From assembly GCA_030560485.1 (NCBI GenBank), contig JAKTTS010000093.1:1-37863 (forward strand): a DNA stretch of 37,863 nucleotides. The letters run 5' to 3'. How positions within the stretch are numbered: the first letter of the stretch is position 1; each line of letters opens with the position of its first letter. The DNA is from Ascoidea tarda (nom. inval.) (Eukaryota > Ascomycota > Saccharomycetes > Ascoideales > Ascoideaceae). Positions 1-7,771 of the stretch are shown here, piece after piece. A program made the translations under genes and the position numbers. The notes below the pieces were generated by a model. The model had not been told where the DNA came from and made no database searches. It was given only the letters and a program-made list of their open reading frames with translations.

Positions 1-452
1 ATTCGGGCTTTTTCCTGTGGGCTAGATGCCCACTGCCTCCTTCGATTCCTACTTATTCACCTACATTTACTGCTTCCAAGACCCATTAATACGGACGGGG
101 CATGTTGACGCAAAACACACAGCGCTAAATGCATACACACGCATCTAGGTACACAGATTCACAAATATACGCATATACATACATGCACCGCCTTTTTATC
201 CAGAAATGGCTCTTTTTTTTCTTAATTATCTCGACTTTATTTCTTATTATTTCTTATTGATTTGATTTGAATTTGATCCAACTTATTTCTCATCTTTTGT
301 TGGTTTCAACTAATGCCTTTTTATCCAACAATTTTTTTTAACATTTAATCACAATAACTTCTATTTCCGTTTCATTCTGAATCATATTCCTATCTATTTA
401 ACCTCATTAATCTCATTAATCTCAATTCGTATAAATATCCATGCTTATACTC

Positions 453-483
<31 letters not shown>

Positions 484-612
484 GTTTGATCTTCATTCAA
501 AAATAAAAAAATTATCATCCACCTATATTTATATAATATTTATATAATATTTGTATAATATTTATATAATATTTATTAAATAATTATTAAATAATTACCA
601 CATCACTTGAAA
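1..612. promoter_or_regulatory. Upstream region of BRE4
   Basis: This stretch precedes BRE4 and holds no convincing gene. Visible items are a small perfect hairpin at 17-33 (GTGGGC, loop TAGAT, GCCCAC), a TA dinucleotide microsatellite at about 452-483, and a tandem 12-base unit close to TATATAATATTT at about 529-576, just before the start codon. The left end is cut by the window, so whether the hairpin belongs to an upstream gene is unknown. Confidence 0.5.
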
Positions 613-3600
613 ATGAATAACTTACCCAATACAATCTCCTTCTCAAAACTATTGCAGAAAAACCTCTCAAACAATCTTCCTGCGGTTTCTCCAAATTCAA
701 TCCCAAACAACTCTGATTCCTATTTCACCATAACTCAATCACAAAGAACTCCACAACAGTCCTCAAATATTCTCACAACCGCCACCACCACCACCACCAC
801 CACCAATAACAATAACAATAACAATAACAATATTAATCTCAAAATTCCTAACCTCTCTCACAACATTTCCTACATTCTACCAAATGCCTCCAAATCTAAA
901 TCTAAATCTAACTTGAACATCAAAACTAACCTATCCTCCTTCAGATACTCCTTCTCCCAAGTCAAGCTCAACCAATTAGCCGCCGATGTTTACCAACCTC
1001 TAAGCACACACAACGTTCAAGAACTAAGAGATGGTTTCTTTGATTCAATCTATTCAAGCAGAAAAAAATCCTATAAACGTCTATTAAACGTAATCCACGA
1101 TCTCGATCCAATCAATTGCTCAACAAGCTCCAATCCTCCTACCAACTCTACTAACCCTAACAAATGGCTCGATTTCAGCCTCCATTTCAACCTCCATTTC
1201 AATTACAAAAAATACCATCTATTCATTAAAATACTCAAAGTCTTTATCGCCTATTTTATTTCAATGACCATTTGCTTGATTCACCCCTCGGGAAACTGGC
1301 TAGGGCCTCAGAGAACTTTCCTACCTCTAGCAATGCTAATCCACCACCCTTATCACTCCTTTGGAACTCAATTAGAAATATCCTTCCTCTCACTCCTTGG
1401 TGCCTCCATTGGTATATCCATCTCATGTCTATCACTATTCATAGCAAATACCAACAACACCATCGCACTGCATTCAGGTGGCATTCTGTTCATGTTCTCC
1501 TTTTTATCTATTTACTCACTAAGCTTTCTAAGATCGAAGTTCATCAGGTTTTATTACCTCTCAATCACCTCGGGTATCACAATCCTCTTCCTCTTATCCG
1601 ATAACGTTTTTTCATCAAAAATTACAATAAACTATTCAAATATTTGCTGGAATTTCTCAATCCCCTATCTTTTGGGAATTCTAATATCCTTGCTCATCAA
1701 CATACTTGTTTTTCCTGATCTATTCCACGATAATCTACTACTATCAATTCTCTCATCTTTGCAATCAATTAAAAACATCCTAATTCTCTCAATTAACTCA
1801 AAATTGCAATCCAAAATTAATCATTTCAATAACTCTAATGCCCATATTAATTCTACTAAACCAACAAATATAAACCAATCGTACAATTCATCATTCTATC
1901 ATCTTAATGATACACTACAACTAAAATCAAATACAGATTTGAATACAATCTCAAACGCTCCCGCCAAAATCGACAATTCCACACCAAATACAGATACCAA
2001 TTATATCACTATAATCGTAAACCACTTGAACTGGTCAATTGTGCAATTATCCGAAAATTTTAGAGCCTTTTCAAATGAAATCATCAAATTATCCGTCTTT
2101 GATCAAAACAGTTTAATTTCAATTAGAAATGGTATCAATTATATCATTGCTCCATTAAGAGCCATGCCCTACAATTCTATTTTATTTCAAGGTAAAATCC
2201 AAGATTTTTCAAACTCAGATTTACTAAATAAACAACACGACGAATTCCAAAACATTTATGCTGCACCAAGTTTACAAACTTCAAATATAAATTCTCCAGT
2301 CTTTTCTGGTTCTGCGACTCCCAAACTCACAAATTATAAACCACAATTAGTTTTAAATTCAAATCCAAATTCAAATTCAAATTCAAATTCAAATTCAAAT
2401 TCAAATTTTAATTCAAATAACTTTAACCTATTAAGTTCTGAAATATTCTATATAACTGTTGTACAAAACTACTTTAAAAAACCTGCCATCCGTTTAGTCC
2501 TAAGTATGATCAAAATAGTCGAATTTATTCAAATCCTTTTAATTAAATTCGGTAAATTAAACATCAGTTCCCAAGAATTATTAGATAAATTCACTCTAGA
2601 TTCAAACACAAATAAATACTTGCAAGTCCCTAATAAAGATAAAGACCAGCTAATAGAAACTTTTAATAAATTGATTAAAAACTTGAAAAAGGATATAACT
2701 AAAGTGGATTATGCGTACAGATCATTTACAAAAACAGATTACTTTTGCAGAGATTTATTACAAAATCCAAAAATTAGTAGCAGCTTTTTATTCTTACGTT
2801 ACCAAAGACAGGCTGCAAAAGCAATTTTATTACTCTGTTCAACATTACAAAAAGCAATTGAACTAACTAAAAAATTGACATTTGGTTGGAATTTCTTATT
2901 CATCAATTACCCAATAAAAAGAGCCCTAAATAGATTATCAAAACAATGCTATAAAGACCAAGGTATTGAATCAATTTTTAATTATTATCAAACTAAAAAT
3001 GATGTTGATGATGCGTTTGAAAGAATTTACAATCTAAACACTTCAAAATTTTCAAAACATTCTAAAAATCAAAACAATAAAAACCTTAATGATCAAAAGA
3101 AATTCAATACCAGACTTGAAAAAATTGAAAATACAGATGAAATTTTTTATAAAAACAATGTTAGAGCTATGGATCATAAAGATTTTAATTTTCATGATAC
3201 TTCAAATTATTCTTCTAAACTTCAATATAAATTGGCTATTTTTTTCAATTATTTCGTAAATAAAGAAGCCAAATACGCATTTAAAATTTCTTTTGTCTTG
3301 ACGTTTTTATGTTTACCTGGATGGATTTATCCCGAATCTTGGTATCAAAATTACAATTGCTGGTGGTGTGCAGTTCTTGTTTACATTTTTTACAACCCTA
3401 TAATCCCTACCAATTTAAATAAGATTTGTTCAAGAGTAATAATCTGTGTGTTTGGAATATTTTTATCATGGGTGTCTTGTGTTATTCATTCCAATTATTT
3501 GGAATATAAATCACCATACATTATACTATTAATCGGTAGTTTATTTGTAATCCCAATGCTTTTCAGATTTTTGCTTTTCGATCATTCAAGATCAGGTTTC

Positions 3601-4572
3601 ATTGGAATGATTACATTTTCCATTGTTTCATTAGAAATTTACATCAACTCTGAAAATTCAATTGGATCTATTTGGAAAACAAGCTGGATAATAGGAAGTT
3701 GCATCATTATTTCAGTTATCACATCAATTGCTATGAATTGGATTTTATGGCCATTTATTGCGAGAAATGAAGTTCGAAAATCATTTGCGCCATTATTATT
3801 ATTTTTATCGCAATGTTATCAGTCGATTGCTGACAGATATCTTTATCGAGATTACTATGACGATCCAACTGAACTTACCTTTGAATTGGCTAATATCCGG
3901 GAAATCAGAATGTTACAATTACTATATTCAATCAAGGATTTGATCAAAATGTTTAAAGTTCAAAATAATCATTTTTTAATCGACCTTTACAATGGAGAAA
4001 TTGATGGTAAAGATAATAAAAACCTTGAAGTAGAAGTGTATATCAAGTTAATAAATTCATGCAATTTTATATTGGAAAAAGTTATTGAAGCAAGAATGGC
4101 AGGAATCTTTTTTCACGTTAAAATTAATTCCGAGGATTCAGAGGCTAATAAAAAGTTATTAAGTCTTAGAAGAGATTCAGTTGCATCAGTTATTTTTATA
4201 TTACATATAATTCTGAGTTGTTTCAAGACTAATGACGAGATTCCAATTTATTTACCAAGTTCAATTAGTTTAAGAAAAAGACTATTTGACGCTATATTTA
4301 ATGAATTATCGGAAAATTCCTCATCAGACGATTTTAATAAAAATGAGGTGAGTGATAATAATGAAAAAACCGACTCAACAGATTCGGCTAATGAAAATAG
4401 TGAAACAGATAAAAATTTGCAAAATGAAAAATTGGAAGAGTATGAACATGTTCATTGGAGTGAAATTCATGGAATGGCATTTTCTAAAGCATTTACAGAT
4501 ATCACTGAGGAATTGAGCAATATTATTCAATATTCCAAAATTCTTTTAGGTGAAGAAGAGTTGGGAATTTAA
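613..4572 (+). CDS. BRE4: BRE4-like integral membrane protein (aromatic acid exporter-like family)
   Basis: This 1319-residue protein resembles yeast Bre4, a multi-spanning membrane protein whose loss causes brefeldin A sensitivity; its transport substrate is not known. The start is the first in-frame ATG; a TTG two codons upstream is ignored. About 200 low-complexity residues precede a first block of hydrophobic helices (residues about 203-362, containing HPSGNWLGPQRTFLPLAMLI). A long soluble middle follows, then a second helical block (about 887-1052, with PGWIYPESW and NWILWPF) and an acidic C-terminal tail. The duplicated layout of two helical blocks with soluble domains fits the ArAE/DUF2421 architecture. 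The gene converges on OST4, exactly the arrangement of YDL231C and YDL232W in S. cerevisiae, which supports the call. It is somewhat longer than the yeast protein because of Asn/Ser/Thr-rich insertions. Confidence 0.85.
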   Translation: MNNLPNTISFSKLLQKNLSNNLPAVSPNSIPNNSDSYFTITQSQRTPQQSSNILTTATTTTTTTNNNNNNNNNINLKIPNLSHNISYILPNASKSKSKSNLNIKTNLSSFRYSFSQVKLNQLAADVYQPLSTHNVQELRDGFFDSIYSSRKKSYKRLLNVIHDLDPINCSTSSNPPTNSTNPNKWLDFSLHFNLHFNYKKYHLFIKILKVFIAYFISMTICLIHPSGNWLGPQRTFLPLAMLIHHPYHSFGTQLEISFLSLLGASIGISISCLSLFIANTNNTIALHSGGILFMFSFLSIYSLSFLRSKFIRFYYLSITSGITILFLLSDNVFSSKITINYSNICWNFSIPYLLGILISLLINILVFPDLFHDNLLLSILSSLQSIKNILILSINSKLQSKINHFNNSNAHINSTKPTNINQSYNSSFYHLNDTLQLKSNTDLNTISNAPAKIDNSTPNTDTNYITIIVNHLNWSIVQLSENFRAFSNEIIKLSVFDQNSLISIRNGINYIIAPLRAMPYNSILFQGKIQDFSNSDLLNKQHDEFQNIYAAPSLQTSNINSPVFSGSATPKLTNYKPQLVLNSNPNSNSNSNSNSNSNFNSNNFNLLSSEIFYITVVQNYFKKPAIRLVLSMIKIVEFIQILLIKFGKLNISSQELLDKFTLDSNTNKYLQVPNKDKDQLIETFNKLIKNLKKDITKVDYAYRSFTKTDYFCRDLLQNPKISSSFLFLRYQRQAAKAILLLCSTLQKAIELTKKLTFGWNFLFINYPIKRALNRLSKQCYKDQGIESIFNYYQTKNDVDDAFERIYNLNTSKFSKHSKNQNNKNLNDQKKFNTRLEKIENTDEIFYKNNVRAMDHKDFNFHDTSNYSSKLQYKLAIFFNYFVNKEAKYAFKISFVLTFLCLPGWIYPESWYQNYNCWWCAVLVYIFYNPIIPTNLNKICSRVIICVFGIFLSWVSCVIHSNYLEYKSPYIILLIGSLFVIPMLFRFLLFDHSRSGFIGMITFSIVSLEIYINSENSIGSIWKTSWIIGSCIIISVITSIAMNWILWPFIARNEVRKSFAPLLLFLSQCYQSIADRYLYRDYYDDPTELTFELANIREIRMLQLLYSIKDLIKMFKVQNNHFLIDLYNGEIDGKDNKNLEVEVYIKLINSCNFILEKVIEARMAGIFFHVKINSEDSEANKKLLSLRRDSVASVIFILHIILSCFKTNDEIPIYLPSSISLRKRLFDAIFNELSENSSSDDFNKNEVSDNNEKTDSTDSANENSETDKNLQNEKLEEYEHVHWSEIHGMAFSKAFTDITEELSNIIQYSKILLGEEELGI
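782..830 (+). repeat. Coding trinucleotide tract, poly-Thr/poly-Asn in BRE4
   Basis: A (CAC)n run followed by an AAC/AAT run encodes consecutive threonines and then asparagines in the N-terminal region of BRE4. It is a likely length-variable microsatellite outside the membrane domains. Confidence 0.85.
2355..2407 (+). repeat. Hexamer tandem repeat AAATTC in BRE4
   Basis: About eight copies of a six-base unit (AAATTC, one variant AAATCC) encode alternating Ser and Asn in the soluble middle domain of BRE4. The copy number is probably unstable. Confidence 0.85.
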
Positions 4573-4888
4573 TCATTTGACTTCATTTTTTTTTTTTTAA
4601 TTTTGTTTTTCAGTGCTATTCAAAGTTTTTCTGGTGTTTAGTTTTTATCAATAAAGCATTATATTATATTATATTTTAGTATCTTTAGATTTTTATAGAT
4701 TATAGATTGGATTTTGAATAGACAAAACAAATCGCAGAAATTTGCAAAATAAATCCCATCAGACCAACGATAAAAACAGAGAGAAGATAACAATAAAACC
4801 CCAGAACCACCTCAAAGCAACTAAAAATTAGAACCTGAACCAACACTATCCTGGTCCAAAGAGAATTGAAGAAAGAGCTCTCATCAAG
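4573..4888. terminator. Convergent 3' region between BRE4 and OST4
   Basis: The two genes run toward each other and this interval must hold both 3' ends. It has a T-run directly after the BRE4 stop and a TATTA-rich tract near 4658-4680 of the efficiency-element type. An A-rich half toward OST4 would be T-rich on the OST4 transcript. No additional gene was seen. Confidence 0.5.
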
Positions 4889-5005
4889 CTATTTGGACTT
4901 GATGGCAGTTAAATTGGTGGTGATTGCATGGTAGACTAACGTCAAAACGACAGTGGCCACGCCAAAGAAGATAGTAATGGTGTTGAGTTCGTTGTCAGAT
5001 ATCAT
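4889..5005 (-). CDS. OST4: Ost4, oligosaccharyltransferase mini-subunit
   Basis: This 38-residue membrane protein begins MISDNELNTITIFFGV, closely matching S. cerevisiae Ost4 (36 residues, MISDEQLNSLAITFGI). Ost4 is the single-helix subunit of the ER oligosaccharyltransferase and helps hold Ost3 or Ost6 and Stt3 together. The first few residues are lumenal, a hydrophobic helix covers about residues 10-26 with a conserved VYHA near its end, and a short tail ends in KSK. The gene is only 117 bases, easily missed by length filters. It faces BRE4 tail-to-tail, as in S. cerevisiae (YDL232W/YDL231C), and diverges from RIO2 across about 285 bases. Sequence and position agree, so the call is firm. 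Confidence 0.93.
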   Translation of the reverse strand: MISDNELNTITIFFGVATVVLTLVYHAITTNLTAIKSK

Positions 5006-5290
5006 TGTGCTGCTTCAGTGTTTCAATTGTGTTGTTGATTTAATTCCTTATTCTCTTTTTAATCTCTTTTATTCAATTGCTTATTTGATCGCTTTTTTAA
5101 TCTCTTTTGATTTAAAAAGACAGCTCAGAAGGATCCGAGGGTAAGGCACGTTTTTTCAGATTGGGAAAAAAATTCCAAGTGAGAGATCATAGAGAAGAAA
5201 GAAGAAAGAAGAAAGAAGAAAGAAGAAAGAAAGAGAAGAGAAGTGTACTATAAGAGATACCAGGGTCAAGAGAAAGTTTTTAAAGACACA
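5006..5290. promoter_or_regulatory. Shared upstream region of OST4 and RIO2
   Basis: This divergent intergenic region contains an A-run element (GAAAAAAATT, 5165-5174) resembling the RRPE motif of ribosome-biogenesis promoters, which would suit RIO2. A purine-only tract at about 5191-5242 is built from the seven-base unit GAAGAAA and sits just upstream of the RIO2 ATG, probably partly in the 5' UTR. The RRPE reading is inference from the motif alone. Confidence 0.45.
5194..5231 (+). repeat. Heptamer GAAGAAA tandem tract
   Basis: Five to six copies of a seven-base purine unit lie 60-100 bases before the RIO2 start codon. One strand is all purine, so the tract could exclude nucleosomes. It is a simple tandem repeat with no coding role seen. 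Confidence 0.8.
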
Positions 5291-6769
5291 ATGAAGTTGA
5301 GTCCGGATTATATGAGGTATCTTTCCTCTGACGACTTCAGAACATTGACAGCAGTCGAGTTGGGTTCCCGAAACCATGAGATTGTTCCTACAAATTTGAT
5401 CTATCAGATCAGTAAAGTCAGCTCATCGCTTTGCAATAGATGCATCTCCAATTTGGCGAAATTGAAGTTGATAGGGAAAGTGAGAAACGCTAAATACGAT
5501 GGCTATAAGTTGACGTTCAGTGGATACGATTTTCTTGCATTGAAATCCATGGTTAATCGTGAGAATATTTACTCATTAGGAACGATTATTGGAGTTGGAA
5601 AGGAATCTGATATCTATTCAATTAGCGATAAAACAGGTCAGCAAAAGATTTTAAAAGTTGTCAGATTGGGGAGAACTAGTTTTAGAACAGTGAAAAAAAA
5701 TAGAGACTATTTGAAAAATAGAAAAACAACAAACTGGATGTATTTATCAAGATTAGCTGCTGAAAAGGAATATGAATTTCTCAAAATTTTATATGATTCC
5801 AAGTTTAATGTCCCGATACCATATGATTATTCCAGGCATTGTATATTAATGGAATGGGTAAACGGATTTCAAATGAAGCAATTGAAAGAACATTTCAATT
5901 ATAAAAAATTATATTCTGATCTAATGAAATTTATTGTTAAATTGGCCAATTACGGGTTAATCCATTGCGATTTTAATGAATTCAATATAATGATTCGAAA
6001 TGAAGAAGATTTGGGAAAATTCAATGAAGATTTTGTTGTTATTGATTTCCCACAGTTGATTTCAATAGATCATGCTAATCACGAATATTATTTTAATAGA
6101 GATGCTGAATCTATAAAACGATTTTTCAAAAGAAAATTCAATTATCAGCCATATTCAAATGATGAATATAATGAAGAAGAAGAAAATAATAATAACGATG
6201 ATGATGATGATGATAATAACAATAATAAGAACCAAAAAAATAATAGTGTTTTTTTGGATACTGATGGATACGGAGATGGGTTTAAATATTCATATCCTGT
6301 ATTTAAGAGAGATGTCAAAAGAATAGGTAACTTGGATGTTCAGGTAATGGCGTCAGGTTATAAAAGAGAGAAGAAAAAATTCGACAAGAATAATAAAAAC
6401 AACAAAAATTATAAATACAATAGAAAGAAATCAACTTATAGCAAAAATAATTATAGCACTGAAAAAGAATTAGAAGAAGCAGTTAATCAAATGAGAAATC
6501 ACGAAATTGAAAATTACAATGAAGAAAGCGATATAAATGATGAAGATGGTTTTGAACTGGAAGGTGAATTCGAAGATGCAGAAATCGATTATTACGAAAA
6601 TTATGATGAAGACGAATTAGACAGTGAAGATGAACTTGATAGAATCAACAAAGAAAATAAGCAGTTGGAAGAAGAAAATGAAGAAATTATAAAAAAATTA
6701 ATCGAAGGCGTTGAAGATCTTAAAATGGATAAATTTGGAAATTATATTTTGAATAAAAAAGATAATTGA
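5291..6769 (+). CDS. RIO2: Rio2 atypical protein kinase/ATPase
   Basis: Rio2 is the RIO-family ATPase that acts on late cytoplasmic pre-40S ribosomes before 20S pre-rRNA cleavage. The 492-residue product begins MKLSPDYMRYLSSDDFR, matching yeast Rio2 from its first residue, so this ATG was chosen although the frame extends upstream. A winged-helix domain spans residues about 1-90. The nucleotide loop is GVGKESDIY at 101-109, the catalytic loop HCDFNEFN at 225-232 (Asp227), and the metal-binding IDFPQ at 251-255 (Asp252); all key residues are present. Next come an Asn/Asp-rich insertion (about residues 295-320), the family motif DTDGYGDGFKYSYP, a basic stretch, a highly acidic tail, and a C-terminal LKMDKFGNYIL that is also in the yeast protein. 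It diverges from OST4. Confidence 0.97.
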   Translation: MKLSPDYMRYLSSDDFRTLTAVELGSRNHEIVPTNLIYQISKVSSSLCNRCISNLAKLKLIGKVRNAKYDGYKLTFSGYDFLALKSMVNRENIYSLGTIIGVGKESDIYSISDKTGQQKILKVVRLGRTSFRTVKKNRDYLKNRKTTNWMYLSRLAAEKEYEFLKILYDSKFNVPIPYDYSRHCILMEWVNGFQMKQLKEHFNYKKLYSDLMKFIVKLANYGLIHCDFNEFNIMIRNEEDLGKFNEDFVVIDFPQLISIDHANHEYYFNRDAESIKRFFKRKFNYQPYSNDEYNEEEENNNNDDDDDDNNNNKNQKNNSVFLDTDGYGDGFKYSYPVFKRDVKRIGNLDVQVMASGYKREKKKFDKNNKNNKNYKYNRKKSTYSKNNYSTEKELEEAVNQMRNHEIENYNEESDINDEDGFELEGEFEDAEIDYYENYDEDELDSEDELDRINKENKQLEEENEEIIKKLIEGVEDLKMDKFGNYILNKKDN

Positions 6770-7053
6770 AAAAAAAAAAATCAAAAAAAAAAATCATTAA
6801 ATTTAAGCTCAGTTATAACTATAATTATAAACATAAACATTTTAAATATAAAAAAGTAATTGAGAATGAGAATATTAAAACTAAACACAGTAATTAGAAA
6901 GGCAACCTAATCAAACTGCATATGAATGAACCCTCTATTTCATATATAAACATATAACAAATTTCATTATAGCAATTTATTTTTTTTTTATTCAATTTTT
7001 ATATGTTCAATTGTTTCATTGGTAAAAATTGATAATATCGATTACATTACAAG

Positions 7054-7305
7054 TTATGCTTTGGCTTCTTGGGCTGCAGCACGTTTGGCTCTTTTTTCTA
7101 GTAAACTAGCAATTCTTTTTTTCGACACTTGTTGTTGGTTTTCGTAAAATCCAATGACAGCATAACCAATTCCAACCCAGAGAGCAGAAGAAAGTGCGTA
7201 GCCAACTATGCCCTTAGCTTGATTTCTTTGTAGTAAACCCAACTGGTAGAATCTAACACCAGCACCAAAAGCACCCCAGCCGGCAAGAGCAGTAAGAGAA
7301 GGCAT
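7054..7305 (-). CDS. Small two-helix membrane protein, probably mitochondrial
   Basis: This 83-residue protein is not firmly recognised. It has two hydrophobic, Gly/Ala-rich segments (about residues 4-21 and 33-53, the second reading GYALSSALWVGIGYAVIGFY). A basic helical tail rich in Lys, Arg and Ala follows (KKRIASLLEKRAKR). Size, two helices and a charged helical end fit a small accessory subunit of an inner-membrane respiratory complex, possibly a fungal complex I subunit related to NDUFC2. That suggestion is inference from general shape, not a motif match. Codon use is clean and the length is short but uninterrupted. It diverges from NUP1 over a 466-base promoter region and ends tail-to-tail with RIO2. 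Confidence 0.75.
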   Translation of the reverse strand: MPSLTALAGWGAFGAGVRFYQLGLLQRNQAKGIVGYALSSALWVGIGYAVIGFYENQQQVSKKRIASLLEKRAKRAAAQEAKA

Positions 7306-7771
7306 TTTGTGAATATAGGTTGAGTAGATATGAGAAGCACGACGATATATGTCAAATGGTCGACAATAATAGAGACGAGAAAATAAAAGTGAATATATTA
7401 GTTTTCGTTTTCATCTGATTGGAGGAGCTCTGGATCACATGATGTACGCATGTAAATGCGTTTGTATGTAAAAACTTATGTAAGCACACGTGAACTCACA
7501 TCCATGAGCTCAATGCACTTATCTGTGTTGTTACGTATTATATGTACGTATTACGTATTATACATGTGCTTTGAGATCCATAAATACGGATCTCTTTACA
7601 CGTGACTTACTTAGGAAAAAAATATTTTTCAGTGCTGTTTATTTTTCTCTTTCTATTTGTAATTCACTTCTAGTACTTGATCTTCTTATTGAATAGTCTG
7701 TATTATATTCTGCTTTCTGCTATATAATCCATCTATCTGCCTAGTTTTGAGCTCAGCATATCAGTACCGAC
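7306..7771. promoter_or_regulatory. Divergent promoter of the small membrane protein and NUP1
   Basis: Both genes are read outward from this region. It has two CACGTG E-boxes (7487-7492 and 7599-7604, both followed by GA), of the type bound by Cbf1/Pho4-class factors. Three TACGTATTA-like units lie at about 7530-7562. An inverted repeat at 7573-7594 has a TATA-like element in its loop. No extra gene was seen. Whether NUP1 has an upstream exon here could not be shown. Confidence 0.55.
7573..7594. promoter_or_regulatory. Inverted repeat enclosing a TATA-like box
   Basis: Perfect seven-base arms GAGATCC and GGATCTC flank the eight-base loop ATAAATAC. The loop is TATA-like and lies about 185 bases before the NUP1 ATG. 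A CACGTGA E-box follows five bases downstream of the repeat. Confidence 0.5.

Noticed and set aside
5243-5290. Upstream extension of RIO2
   Set aside because: It begins with GTG, while the ATG at 5291 gives an N-terminus matching yeast Rio2 from residue one.
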